A stretch of 64,000 bases of DNA, taken from contig CANGNS010000022.1 of NCBI GenBank assembly GCA_947455465.1, forward strand, positions 1 through 64,000, read 5' to 3'. Below the pieces are notes generated by a model that did not search any database, was not told the DNA's origin, and saw nothing but the letters and a program-made list of their open reading frames with translations. Shown one piece after another: positions 6,785 to 16,873 of the stretch; the stretch's first letter is position 1, and each line of letters starts with the position of its first letter. The position numbers and the translations under genes were made by a program. Source of the DNA: Comamonadaceae bacterium. Lineage in GTDB: Bacteria; Pseudomonadota; Gammaproteobacteria; Burkholderiales; Burkholderiaceae_C.

Positions 6785-8946
6785 TAATTAAGTGAAACCT
6801 GAACGCCGGCAATAATCAGTATATTGTCAATGATGGCGCCGATCAATTTTTCACCGTTAAATATGTCGCCTTGGAATTGGCCGCGGCTATTTTGAAATAT
6901 CCGTGCCGTGTAGGGCCCGGAGGTGCCAAGCATAATGTCACCGGTCACACTCTCCTGGGACGATGAAATATCAGTGCGCTTCGTCGCATATGTCAGATCA
7001 ATCCAGCCCGCATTATTTTCGAACTTAATATGGTTACTTGTTTGATCGAACTTTGATTTTAAAGAGGTGATGGCTACTGAAGATTGCCCGGCTTCCTTAA
7101 GGGTGCAATAGATATTGAAGTTTTCAGCGTTGTCTATAGTTGAGGGTAGGGATGGAGTGTATCTACTAATATCTTGAGTGGCAGTGACGCCTAAACTCAT
7201 AATTGGTCCATCTGTTGCAACCACCTCTAAACTGAGACTCAGGTTGGTTGCAAAAATATTCTTTGACTTATCTGCACCTGTGCCGTTGTATTTTTCCTCC
7301 GCATTCAGTTGCGTTAAAGCGCCCGAAATTCGATCACCTTCCGAGCTTTGGAAACTAATCGCCCCCGAAATCTTGTAAGAAAGCAAGCCCGAAACTGTGT
7401 TCTTTGTTGCATCGAGTTGGACAGCGCTTAGAGAAAGTTGCCCCCATTTTTTGTAGTTTGAGTTGATGTCATAAGATTTTATGTTGATGCTGTCTATGAC
7501 AATGCTGGCAAATTTACTGCTTGTGTTTAAGCTGTTAATGCCAAATTTAATTGAAATTTCGTTAACCGGTTTGCCATCACTCACTCTGTTCTTTGTACTG
7601 TTGAAAACCAGGTTGCCAGTTCCATCCGAGCTATTCCATTTGCTTGAAATCGTTCCTGTCATCAAAAATACCGCGTCTGAGTTGCCCGAGAGTGCGCCAG
7701 CGGCTGACACCTGGTATTTGAATCCGTAGTCGGTTCCAGTGGCCTTAGAGAAAATCTTACTATTTGGATTGCAATTCAATACGCCATCACTGTAGGCGCA
7801 TTCATTAATATAGTCGTTAATTACACTTAACCCATCTCCAATATTATCCAATAATATTTTGTCGGTCCGAATTTTTAGATTATTTACTCTATCATTCATC
7901 AGCTGGGTTGACTGATTGAAACCCGATCGCATTAGCTCGATGAAGTTGTTTACTTTTTGACGTTCTGACACTGAAGCGGAAGTAATTCCTTGTACCGATG
8001 CGGCCATAGACGCTTGAACAACCGGAATTTGCTGTTTTGTGAGCGTGAGAAATGGTGACGCTTGCAAGGGAGCGGAGCTTAATGCAGCCACCTTCGATTG
8101 CAGGGTATTTAGAATCATGGAGCCCGCCATTAAATAATAAGCGTTATCAGTGCTTTTGGCCATAGCGCTTTGTTTATTCAATTCTGCTAAAAGGCATGCC
8201 AATCCTGATTTATCGGCACTACAGCTGCGTGTCTTGGCGTCTTGCATCATGGCCGTCATCAATACCATAAGCTTCTGCTGGTTGGCCGACATTGCAGCAT
8301 TGGCATCAACTACCGCAGTGGTGAACGGATCAAACCCCACCATTTGTTGCACTATGGCTTTGGCTGCACCTAAAGACTCCGCATTGAAAGTTCCAGACGA
8401 TTGAGCAGCGGAAACAGCCATTTCTGTCAGCGGGCTGCCGGCCAGTACCGACGAATATTGCAAACTGAGTGCTGCAGTTCGAATCTTGGTTCCCGATGCC
8501 GGCGCATTTACCGCTGCCTGAAACTTGCCATTAACCAACGGCAAGGTCTCATCGAGCATGGTGGTCGTATCCGTGGTGCTTAATTCCACGATCACTGGAT
8601 TATTCGTTGCGCGCAAACCTCTGAGGATATAACTGCCGTCAGTGGCTGTAGACGTTTTTGAGCCCAGGGGTACCAGTTTGCCATCCATTAATTCGTAGGC
8701 TTGTACCTGGGCATAGGCCAACAACCCTTTGCCAAATGAACCGTAAAGATCAACCTGGTTGGTCAAAGGAGCTACTGGCGCGGGATCGCTGGTGTTTGAG
8801 GTATTGCAACTACTGGAAACACCTGAGCCAAGCGCTGCGCCTAGGATGGAGCAGCCACTGGAGCCTCCGCCACATGCTGCGAGCGAGCCAATAATCAGCG
8901 CTACGCAAAATATGGAGCGAAAGCCTATTTTCAAAACATTTTGCAT
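6784..8946 (-). CDS. Large hypothetical lipoprotein
   Basis: Lipobox LAACGGGSS near the N-terminus; its stop is adjacent to the start of the 5699-6784 gene. Confidence 0.65.
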   Translation of the reverse strand: MQNVLKIGFRSIFCVALIIGSLAACGGGSSGCSILGAALGSGVSSSCNTSNTSDPAPVAPLTNQVDLYGSFGKGLLAYAQVQAYELMDGKLVPLGSKTSTATDGSYILRGLRATNNPVIVELSTTDTTTMLDETLPLVNGKFQAAVNAPASGTKIRTAALSLQYSSVLAGSPLTEMAVSAAQSSGTFNAESLGAAKAIVQQMVGFDPFTTAVVDANAAMSANQQKLMVLMTAMMQDAKTRSCSADKSGLACLLAELNKQSAMAKSTDNAYYLMAGSMILNTLQSKVAALSSAPLQASPFLTLTKQQIPVVQASMAASVQGITSASVSERQKVNNFIELMRSGFNQSTQLMNDRVNNLKIRTDKILLDNIGDGLSVINDYINECAYSDGVLNCNPNSKIFSKATGTDYGFKYQVSAAGALSGNSDAVFLMTGTISSKWNSSDGTGNLVFNSTKNRVSDGKPVNEISIKFGINSLNTSSKFASIVIDSINIKSYDINSNYKKWGQLSLSAVQLDATKNTVSGLLSYKISGAISFQSSEGDRISGALTQLNAEEKYNGTGADKSKNIFATNLSLSLEVVATDGPIMSLGVTATQDISRYTPSLPSTIDNAENFNIYCTLKEAGQSSVAITSLKSKFDQTSNHIKFENNAGWIDLTYATKRTDISSSQESVTGDIMLGTSGPYTARIFQNSRGQFQGDIFNGEKLIGAIIDNILIIAGVQVSLN

Positions 8947-9647
8947 AGCGGTGCTTCCAATGTGACGCGCGCGGGATACCGGTATTTGACATAGCCGCCC
9001 GATTTCTTATCGGCCACCGCAGCGTTGACCAGGTTGGAGGGGGTTATGTCGGCCTCATCTTGGGCGCTAATTTTGGTGCGGTAGTCGCCCAACAAGCCAC
9101 CTTGGCAGCTGATGCGCAAATCGTTCGGGCTTTTCCCCACCTGAAATGTGGCAGGTGTTTCAAACCGCCAGCGGCCACGTTCGTTGGTGGCCTCACAGAC
9201 GGTGTTCATGGGCCGCCCTTTGCAATGGGCAGTAACGGTAATCGTTTGCGTGCTGCCACTGTAGGCACAAGCCGCTGCGGGCAGGGTGACATTTTCGGGG
9301 TAGTCGAAAGCGTTGGCGGTTTTTAAATCTTGCAACACGCCCAACCCGCCGCCAAGAATCACATTACCCGCCGTGAGCATATTGGGTTGCGAGGCAACCG
9401 CATAGCGGTATTCGCCCGTGGCGGCATCACCGCATACCACTGTGAGGTCTGTTGCACTTTTGAGTATTTTGACCTTCGACGGAGTTTGAATATCCCAGCG
9501 GCCGCGGTCATTAAAGGCGACGCAGCTGGTAGCCTCCACCGGCGCGCCGCATTGGGTCGAAAAATTAATCCATTGCTGATCGCTACCGAGAAGGGTAGCG
9601 CAGCCCCAAAATGCCAGGGGGATGAACAAAAGGACAATTTTTCGCAT
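8931..9647 (-). CDS. Hypothetical lipoprotein with an internal two-domain duplication
   Basis: LAFWGCATLL lipobox; two copies of C...C.A.N.RGRW...TP....KS..DL...C. Confidence 0.65.
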   Translation of the reverse strand: MRKIVLLFIPLAFWGCATLLGSDQQWINFSTQCGAPVEATSCVAFNDRGRWDIQTPSKVKILKSATDLTVVCGDAATGEYRYAVASQPNMLTAGNVILGGGLGVLQDLKTANAFDYPENVTLPAAACAYSGSTQTITVTAHCKGRPMNTVCEATNERGRWRFETPATFQVGKSPNDLRISCQGGLLGDYRTKISAQDEADITPSNLVNAAVADKKSGGYVKYRYPARVTLEAPLCKMF

Positions 9648-9653
9648 TACAGA

Positions 9654-11444
9654 TCAATTCGGATTGGTTTTTGTCAGATAACGGATCGTATTATTCCCTG
9701 TATCTGCAACAAATAAGTCGCCTAGTTTATTGACGGCGATGCCACCGGGGCGATTAAAGGTGCCGCTGCTAACAGTGCAGGTTTTTGCAGCGCAAGTCGG
9801 GTAGGCATCCAGGGCGCCCGCCGCCTGGGTGGCCGAGCCGGCGATGGTAATGACTTCACCGGTTTGGTCTAACAGCCGGATGGTATTGTTTTGGGTGTCA
9901 GCCACATACAGGTAAAAACTGCTGTCCACGGTGAGTCCGGTAGGGCGGTTGAAGGACGCTGCGCTGCCGTTGCCGTCCTGGTAGCCTTCTTTTCCAGCCG
10001 TGCCGGCCAGCGTTTGGGTTTTTACCACCGCGCCACTGCTGACGCTTATTTTGCGAATCACCGAGTTCAGCGTATCGGCGACGTACACATTATCCAAACT
10101 GTCAATCGCCACACCCATAGGGGCATTAAAGGTCGCTTTGTCCGACGCGCTGGCCATATTGGCTGCGCCGCTGACATTGGCCGTCCCGGCAAATAGGGTG
10201 ACAGTGCCGGTGGGGCTTATTTTGCGAATCACATGGTTGCCGGTATCGGCCACATAAATATTGCCATTGGAGTCCACCGCGATGCCGGTAGGGCGATTAA
10301 ATTGCGCGTTGCTGCCGGTCGAATCCTCTTTGTATCCGGGAATCCCGTTGCCCGCCAAAGTTTCCACCTTGGTAACGACGTCGTTCACCAAGGTGACGAC
10401 ACGAATTAAATGGTTCAAGGTGTCGGCCACATAAACCAATTTGGTATTGGCGCTGGCTTTGCTCCAGGTATCGACAGCGACGCCGACCGGGCCATTGAAT
10501 CGGCTGTTCGTGGCGCCTGTCGGGTCGGTCACGGGAATATTGACGGCGTTGTAAAACCCATTGATAAACGATTTGCCGACCAAAGTGCTGGTTGTGGCGG
10601 ATGGGGCGCCCGATACCGAGTTGTCGGTTAATTTACGGATGGCGCCCGAGTTGGTGTCGGCGACAAGGACAGAATCATTTTTGCTGTCAAAGGCCAAGCC
10701 CTGGGGTGCGTAAAAAGAAGCACTCACCCCCGTCGCCGTATCCGCGCTGTAGGCCTTGTCCGTGCTGCCAGCGATGGTGTAGATGTTCCATACTTGGCCG
10801 ATGCAGCGCACCTCCAGGTTGGACAGACTGCTGGCCACCGATCCCGCTCCGTTCTTTACCGAGCACAGCTGCCGGCTGGGCTGCGCCAGCACGGTGACCG
10901 AGTAGGTGTCGCCCCACAAGGTGTTGAAGCTGAACTTTCCGCTGCTATCGGGCGCCGTGGTTTGCACCGTGGTTCCCGCCGTATTGACCAGTTGCAGCGT
11001 TTGGCCGCTAACCAGCCCGTAGACGATGCCCGACAGCGTATAGGCATTACGCGTGCAGACGACATTGACCGTGAAGGGCGCCGCATTGACCGTAGGGTTG
11101 GGCGAGGGCAGGGCGCAGGTTTGGCCCACATCGGGCTGCGCCGTAATGGACACGGCCAGGGCGGAATTGAGGGTCACCGCCGTGGGGAACGCCTTGGTCG
11201 CGTTGTCGGTGAAGGTCAGGGTCTCCGTGCCATTTTTCAGGGCCACGCTCTTTCCGGGCAAGAGACCCGTCACGCTCACATTGAGCTGCGCAGGTCCTGG
11301 TGCGGCGGGCGAGTCGCTTTTGCCGCCACCGCAGGCGCCAAGCACCACGGTCAAGGCCGCCGCAAGCGCCCACAGGCGCCGGTTCGGCAGACTGGACCTC
11401 AAACTGACCGGAAGGCGGGTGGTTCGCAACATGTTTAGCCCCAT
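9654..11444 (-). CDS. NHL-repeat lipoprotein
   Basis: Lipobox VVLGACGGG; repeated FNxPxGxAVDSxGNxYVADTxNHxIRKI units. Confidence 0.85.
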   Translation of the reverse strand: MGLNMLRTTRLPVSLRSSLPNRRLWALAAALTVVLGACGGGKSDSPAAPGPAQLNVSVTGLLPGKSVALKNGTETLTFTDNATKAFPTAVTLNSALAVSITAQPDVGQTCALPSPNPTVNAAPFTVNVVCTRNAYTLSGIVYGLVSGQTLQLVNTAGTTVQTTAPDSSGKFSFNTLWGDTYSVTVLAQPSRQLCSVKNGAGSVASSLSNLEVRCIGQVWNIYTIAGSTDKAYSADTATGVSASFYAPQGLAFDSKNDSVLVADTNSGAIRKLTDNSVSGAPSATTSTLVGKSFINGFYNAVNIPVTDPTGATNSRFNGPVGVAVDTWSKASANTKLVYVADTLNHLIRVVTLVNDVVTKVETLAGNGIPGYKEDSTGSNAQFNRPTGIAVDSNGNIYVADTGNHVIRKISPTGTVTLFAGTANVSGAANMASASDKATFNAPMGVAIDSLDNVYVADTLNSVIRKISVSSGAVVKTQTLAGTAGKEGYQDGNGSAASFNRPTGLTVDSSFYLYVADTQNNTIRLLDQTGEVITIAGSATQAAGALDAYPTCAAKTCTVSSGTFNRPGGIAVNKLGDLFVADTGNNTIRYLTKTNPN

Positions 11445-11646
11445 AAGAATTTCACTCAATACGTGTTTCCGTGCCGCGGCAAACCCTTGCCGCCCAGCGC
11501 GCAGGCACCGGCCAAAGCGGGCCGTGCTACACGGGTGCAGGGAGCAAAAAGTCGACACGGTCCCAGGTAAATCCCACGCTTTAGCGCGGTCATTGACCTA
11601 GGTTACCGTAAAAATAAGCAATATTCATGCCGAAAATTGCTTGCGC

Positions 11647-11985
11647 CTACTCTGTTGCGACCAGGCGTAAGACGTAGCCACGGGGCCCGTCGCAGCGGTA
11701 GGGGCTCAGTTTGAGATTGAACTTCTTGGATTGCCGGGGGTAAGCGGTAAAAGCCTCTGTGTTGCGCACAAGCAGGGCTAGCGAATCGTCATAAACGGAC
11801 ACTTCATAGGTGCCGTAAATCGTCTCCTCGGTCTTGTTGAAGATCGTGCCCCCCACGTGGTCTGCATGGTGGCCCACACAGGCAGCGGTACGCACCACCA
11901 ACCCAGCGCGCTGGGACACGATATCCTGCCCCCAGCCCAGGCTGCAGGCGAGCAGAAGGGGCCAAGCCCTTGAAAGCCACTTCAT
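11647..11985 (-). CDS. Small exported hypothetical protein
   Basis: Signal-peptide-like N-terminus MKWLSRAWPLLLACSLGWG; overlaps the next gene by 4 bp. Confidence 0.55.
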   Translation of the reverse strand: MKWLSRAWPLLLACSLGWGQDIVSQRAGLVVRTAACVGHHADHVGGTIFNKTEETIYGTYEVSVYDDSLALLVRNTEAFTAYPRQSKKFNLKLSPYRCDGPRGYVLRLVATE

Positions 11986-12485
11986 GGCGGGGAGGGCGAG
12001 GGCAGGGGCGGTAAATCGTCGTCAAACAGCCTTGCCAGGTTGTATTGCGCATTCCAATGCCCGTGTGCGGCAGCCAATTTGTACCAATAAATCGCTTTTT
12101 CAGGGTTGGGGGGCGCGCCACGCCCCAGCTCATACAAGAGCGCCAAGTTAAATTGGGCATCGGCGTAGCCTTTTTGGGCCGCGCGCTGGTACCAGTGCAA
12201 GGCCTGTCGGAAATTACCGCGCTCAAAGTAGAGCGCCCCCAGATTATTCTGCGCCGCAGCATGGCCCTGGAGTGCCGCGCGGCGGGTCCACTGCAGGGCC
12301 AAAGCCGGGTTCGGTGCCGCGCCAGCGCCTTGCTCGTAGCGCAGGGCCAAGGCGTATTCGGCCTGCGCCTGCCCCGCTTGGGCGGCGCGCGACACCGCGT
12401 CGGCCTGGGCCACATGGGCAAAGCTGGCAGCCAGCCACATAGCGGTCCAAACTAGACGGCGCACGTGTTTTTCTTTAGAGCCCAT
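11982..12485 (-). CDS. Sel1-repeat (TPR-like) exported protein
   Basis: Repeats of the type AAQNNLGALYFERGNFRQALHWYQRAAQKGYADAQFNLALLYELGRG. Confidence 0.85.
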   Translation of the reverse strand: MGSKEKHVRRLVWTAMWLAASFAHVAQADAVSRAAQAGQAQAEYALALRYEQGAGAAPNPALALQWTRRAALQGHAAAQNNLGALYFERGNFRQALHWYQRAAQKGYADAQFNLALLYELGRGAPPNPEKAIYWYKLAAAHGHWNAQYNLARLFDDDLPPLPSPSPP

Positions 12486-12502
12486 GATGATGCGTTTAGG
12501 AT

Positions 12503-12517
12503 ATAAAACGTTTTCCT
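12503..12517. promoter_or_regulatory. LacI-type operator candidate (AAAACGTTTT core)
   Basis: ataAAACGTTTTcct, 161 bp upstream of the first sulfatase; related to the TAAACGTTTA sites elsewhere in the locus. Confidence 0.55.
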
Positions 12518-12665
12518 ACTTTTTTCAGATGCCGCTCGATGGTAGGTGGATTTTCTCGATATCGCCTTGAATTTTATGAATCTTTACAAGATTCCTAGGG
12601 TTACTACTGAGTTTTTCATGAAGGATAACGATTACCATGCCTTCTGCATCTTTAAGGAGCCATGG

Positions 12666-14180
12666 ATGAAGCGCAAAATCGTGATCGGTACTCTACTGGG
12701 CCTTGCCGCCAGCATGGCCCTGGCCGCAGAGCGGCCCAACGTGGTGTTCATCGTCGTCGACGATCTGCGCCCCGAGCTCGGTATTTACGGCAAGGATTAC
12801 ATCAAAAGCCCCAACATCGACCGCATCGGCAAAGAGGGCCTGACTTTTAACCGCGCCTATGTGCAGCAAGCGGTGTGCTCGCCGTCCCGCACCAGCGTCA
12901 TGACCGGCGCGCGCCCAGATACCACCAAAGTCTGGGATTTGGTGACCCACTTTCGCAAAGCCACGCCGGAAATTGTCACCCTGGGCCAGCATTTCAAAAA
13001 CAACGGTTATTTTGTGCAGGGCATGGGCAAGATATTTCACGGCGGCTATGACGATGCCCCCACCTGGTCCGTGCCTTGGCAAACACCGTCGGCAGTGAAA
13101 TATGCATTGCCGGAAAACGTGGCTTTGGACGAACGACTCAACCAGCTCAAAGCCACCGACAAACCCAAGCGCAATGCCTCCGAGCCGCTGACGGCCGACG
13201 GTGGACCGTCCAGCGGCGTCAATATGCGCGGCCCCGCCTATGAAGGCGCGGACGTGCCCGATAACACCTTCACCGATGGCAAAGTGGCCGAACTGGCGAC
13301 CCAAACCCTGCGTGATATGAGCAAGAAAAAAGAGCCCTTTTTTCTGGCCGTGGGTTTTGTAAAACCCCATTTGCCATTTGTGTCGCCCAAGAAATACTGG
13401 GATATGTACGACCCGACCAAAATTGAACTGGCCCACAACCCCTTTCGCCCGATCGGCGCGCCCGATTACGCGGTGATGTACGGCGGCGAACTGCGCAACT
13501 ACCACGGTATTCCCGAGACCTCGATCCCCCCGGATTTGGCGCGTACGCTCAAGCATGGCTACTACGCCGGCATCAGCTATACCGACGCCCAGGTGGGCAA
13601 GGTGCTCGACGAATTGGACCGCCTGAACCTGCGCAAAAACACCATTGTGGTTCTGTGGGGCGACCACGGCTGGAAATTGGGCGAGCATGACGCCTGGACC
13701 AAGCACACCAATATGGAAATTGACACCAAAGCGCCATTGCTGATTTCAGCGCCCGGCATGAAAGCGGTGGGCGCCAAAAGCAACGCCATTGTGGAAATGG
13801 TGGACCTTTTCCCTACGCTGGCCGATTTGGCGAGTCTTCCGTTGCCCAAGCATTTGGAGGGAACGAGTTTTCGCCCTTTGCTGGATAAGCCCGAAATGCC
13901 ATGGAAAAAAGTGGCATTTAGCCAATATCCACGCACCGCCTACGTCACTGGTGGCACGCCGCTCATGGGATATGCCATGGTCAATGACCGCTACCGCATC
14001 GTGCAATGGGTCGACCGCGCCGACCTGACGAAAGTGGTGGCGGTGGAACTGTACGACCACCTGACCGACCCGGATGAAAACCTCAATATCGCCCAGCGCC
14101 CCGAGCATGCGGCCTTGCTCAAAAGCATGCGCGAGCAGTTAGCGGCGGGGTGGAAAGCGGCCAAGCCGGTGGTGCAGTAA
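12666..14180 (+). CDS. Sulfatase, iduronate-2-sulfatase-like
   Basis: MKRKIVIGTLLGLAASMALAAERPNVVFIVVDDLRPELG; Cys-type active site VCSPSRTSVMTG. Confidence 0.9.
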   Translation: MKRKIVIGTLLGLAASMALAAERPNVVFIVVDDLRPELGIYGKDYIKSPNIDRIGKEGLTFNRAYVQQAVCSPSRTSVMTGARPDTTKVWDLVTHFRKATPEIVTLGQHFKNNGYFVQGMGKIFHGGYDDAPTWSVPWQTPSAVKYALPENVALDERLNQLKATDKPKRNASEPLTADGGPSSGVNMRGPAYEGADVPDNTFTDGKVAELATQTLRDMSKKKEPFFLAVGFVKPHLPFVSPKKYWDMYDPTKIELAHNPFRPIGAPDYAVMYGGELRNYHGIPETSIPPDLARTLKHGYYAGISYTDAQVGKVLDELDRLNLRKNTIVVLWGDHGWKLGEHDAWTKHTNMEIDTKAPLLISAPGMKAVGAKSNAIVEMVDLFPTLADLASLPLPKHLEGTSFRPLLDKPEMPWKKVAFSQYPRTAYVTGGTPLMGYAMVNDRYRIVQWVDRADLTKVVAVELYDHLTDPDENLNIAQRPEHAALLKSMREQLAAGWKAAKPVVQ

Positions 14181-14204
14181 CTACCCCCTGGCAGCGGACT
14201 GTTT

Positions 14205-15455
14205 GTGACTACGCAGCGCTTTAGTGTCCGCCGCCGTTTGGGTATTTATGTGCTGTCTCTGCCTGTGTGGACGCGCCTAAACCCAGCGCTTGCCGCCACA
14301 GTGGAGGCGCCGCCCACCCGATTGGGCTGGGAGGAGGTCGGGCATATCGACCGCGCACGCATTGTGCAAGCGGCACAAGCAGCCCTGGGTTTGGCGCCGG
14401 TGACGATCGTGAAAACCGCCAGCCCGCTAAGCCCAGGCAATGTCAACGACTATTACTCCAACGGCGATTATTGGTGGCCCAACCCGGCCAGCGCCGATGG
14501 GCTGCCTTTTGTCCGGCGCGATGGGCAAAGCAATCCGGGCAATTTCAACGACCACCGCCTGGCCGTGCGCACGCTGCGCGATGCCGTGGCGGCCCTTGCT
14601 GCAGCCGCTTTAATCAGTGGTCCGGGTACCCAAACGCAAAAATACCTGGAAAAAATGGCGCAACTGTTGGCGGTATTTTTTGTGCATCCCAATACCCGCA
14701 TGAATCCGCATTTGCAATATGCCCAGGCCATTCCGGGCGTATCCCAAGGCCGGGGTATTGGGATTATTGATACCTTGCACCTGATAGAAATTCCGGTGGC
14801 CATGCAAGCGATTGCCGGGCTACCAGGCTTCCCGGCCGCTGTTGCCACTGCCGTGCAAGATTGGTTTGGTAATTACCTGCATTGGATGCTCCATAGCGCC
14901 AATGGCCAGGACGAGGCCAAAGAGCGCAATAACCATTCGGTCGCCTATTGGTTGCAAGTAGCAGTATTTGCCAGATTCACCCAAGACAAAGCGCGCATGG
15001 CGCAGGCGGCGGAGCAATTTAAACGCCATTTCATCGGCGTCCAAATGGCGCCCGACGGGAGTTTTCCGGAGGAGCTCAAGCGCACCAAGCCCTATGCCTA
15101 TTCGCTGTTTCAGCTGGATAATATGGCGGCGCTGTGCCAAGTGTTATCGACGCCCACGGACAATTTGTGGCGTTTCCAACTGGCCGATGGACGCGGTATG
15201 GAAAAGGCGCTGGCCTATCTGGCCCCTTATATGGCGCATAAAAGCCAGTGGCCTTATGCCCCCGACGTGCAGGCCTGGCAATATTGGCCGATGCGCCAAA
15301 GTGCTTTGCTGTTTGGCGGTAATGTATTTGCGCGCAGCGATTTACTCCAGTTGTGGAGCCGTTTGCAGCCCGATAGCAGCGATGATGAGGTGCAACGCAA
15401 TATCGCCATTACCCAGCCCATTTTGTGGCTGAAAACCCAGGTGGCCGGCGTTTGA
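14205..15455 (+). CDS. Alginate-lyase-superfamily polysaccharide lyase (possibly PL38-like)
   Basis: NDYYSNGDYWWPNPASADGLPFVRRDGQSNP, NPHLQYAQAIPGVSQGRGIGIIDT; exported. Confidence 0.75.
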   Translation: MTTQRFSVRRRLGIYVLSLPVWTRLNPALAATVEAPPTRLGWEEVGHIDRARIVQAAQAALGLAPVTIVKTASPLSPGNVNDYYSNGDYWWPNPASADGLPFVRRDGQSNPGNFNDHRLAVRTLRDAVAALAAAALISGPGTQTQKYLEKMAQLLAVFFVHPNTRMNPHLQYAQAIPGVSQGRGIGIIDTLHLIEIPVAMQAIAGLPGFPAAVATAVQDWFGNYLHWMLHSANGQDEAKERNNHSVAYWLQVAVFARFTQDKARMAQAAEQFKRHFIGVQMAPDGSFPEELKRTKPYAYSLFQLDNMAALCQVLSTPTDNLWRFQLADGRGMEKALAYLAPYMAHKSQWPYAPDVQAWQYWPMRQSALLFGGNVFARSDLLQLWSRLQPDSSDDEVQRNIAITQPILWLKTQVAGV

Positions 15456-15513
15456 ATGCGCCGCGCTACAAGCCCGGCGCCGTTGTATGGTTGGCACCAA
15501 TGAATTTCGTTTT

Positions 15514-16860
15514 ATGAGGTCTCGTATGTTGAAAACCTTGAAGTTTTTTATTGCCCTGGGTTTGACCTTGGGCGCTATGGCGCCGGCCTTGGCCGCAGCG
15601 CCGTCCAAGCCCAATATTATTTTTATATTGGCCGATGACTATGGCACCGGCGAGGTCGGTGCGTATGGCGCGGACAATTACAAAACTCCGCATATTGATG
15701 CGCTGGCGCAGGGCGGTACCCGCTACACCCGCAGCTACACACTGCCTTTGTGTGGCCCGTCACGGGCCATGATCTTGAGCGGTCGCTATCCGTTTCGCAC
15801 CGGTGCGACCAGCCAGGACGCCAGCGGCGACGTTTTCTCGCCGTCCGAACAACTCACGCCCAAAGTGTTGAAATCGGCCGGTTATGTCAGCGCCATGATC
15901 GGCAAATGGGGCCAGCTGCCCCTGACCGCCGGCGACTTTGGCTTTGATGATTATTTGCAATTCAAAGGCAGCGGGGTTTATTGGAATACCCAGGTCAAGG
16001 GCAAAGATTATCTGGTCAATGGCAAAACTATTCCCCTGCGCGACAAAGAATACATGCCCGATCTGATGCATAAGCATCTGGTTAACTTCATCACGCAAAA
16101 CAAGGACAAACCTTTTTTTGTGCATTACTCTATGTCGCATGTGCACAGCGAAATATTGCCCACACCGGACAGCGTCCCTGACAGTAAAACCCTGTATGCC
16201 GACAATGTGGCTTATATGGACAAACTCGTTGGCCAGCTGGTGGCCGAGCTCGATCGTTTGAAATTGCGTGAAAAAACCTTGCTGGTTTTCATGGGTGATA
16301 ACGGCACGGCGGGCGGCCCCAGCCGCTTTGCCAAGATTGGCGGACGGACAGTCTTCGGGAGCAAGGGCTCGATGCAAGAGGGCGGGGCGCTGGTGCCGCT
16401 CATCGTCAACTGGCCAGGCGTGGTGCCTGCGGGCAAGGTGTCTTCTGCATTGATCGACTCGAGCGACCTGCTCCCGACCTTTGCCGAGTTTGCCGGCGCC
16501 CCATTGCCGGCGGGCGTCACCCTGGACGGACGCAGTTTTGCCGCGCAGCTTCAGGGCGGCCAAGGCAAGCCGCGCGACTGGGCTTTTGTCCAATTGGCCA
16601 GAAATTGGTATGTGCGCGAGGCCAATTTCAAGCTCACCCAGGATGGCGAGTTGTTTGACATGGCCGAGGCGCCTTTTGCTGAAACCCTGGTTCCCAAAGA
16701 CAGCCAGGACCCAGCCGCCGTGGCCGCGCGCAAGCGCTTGCAACTGGCTTTGCAGCAACTCAACCCGGCTGGCGGTATCGTGGACCAAGGCGGTGACAGC
16801 GGCCGCCATGAAAATAAAAAGCCCAAAGTGCGCGCCAGCGGCCTGCCCGACGCCAACTAG
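15514..16860 (+). CDS. Sulfatase
   Basis: KPNIIFILADDYGTGEVGAYG; LCGPSRAMILSGRYPFRTG; signal peptide. Confidence 0.9.
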   Translation: MRSRMLKTLKFFIALGLTLGAMAPALAAAPSKPNIIFILADDYGTGEVGAYGADNYKTPHIDALAQGGTRYTRSYTLPLCGPSRAMILSGRYPFRTGATSQDASGDVFSPSEQLTPKVLKSAGYVSAMIGKWGQLPLTAGDFGFDDYLQFKGSGVYWNTQVKGKDYLVNGKTIPLRDKEYMPDLMHKHLVNFITQNKDKPFFVHYSMSHVHSEILPTPDSVPDSKTLYADNVAYMDKLVGQLVAELDRLKLREKTLLVFMGDNGTAGGPSRFAKIGGRTVFGSKGSMQEGGALVPLIVNWPGVVPAGKVSSALIDSSDLLPTFAEFAGAPLPAGVTLDGRSFAAQLQGGQGKPRDWAFVQLARNWYVREANFKLTQDGELFDMAEAPFAETLVPKDSQDPAAVAARKRLQLALQQLNPAGGIVDQGGDSGRHENKKPKVRASGLPDAN

Positions 16861-16873
16861 TTTGCAAATAATC

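Noticed and set aside
12693-13706. 337-aa minus-strand ORF (with similar ones at 15760-17169 and 19368-20864)
   Set aside because: Shadow frames of the sulfatase and FGE genes; recurrence only reflects sulfatase paralogy.
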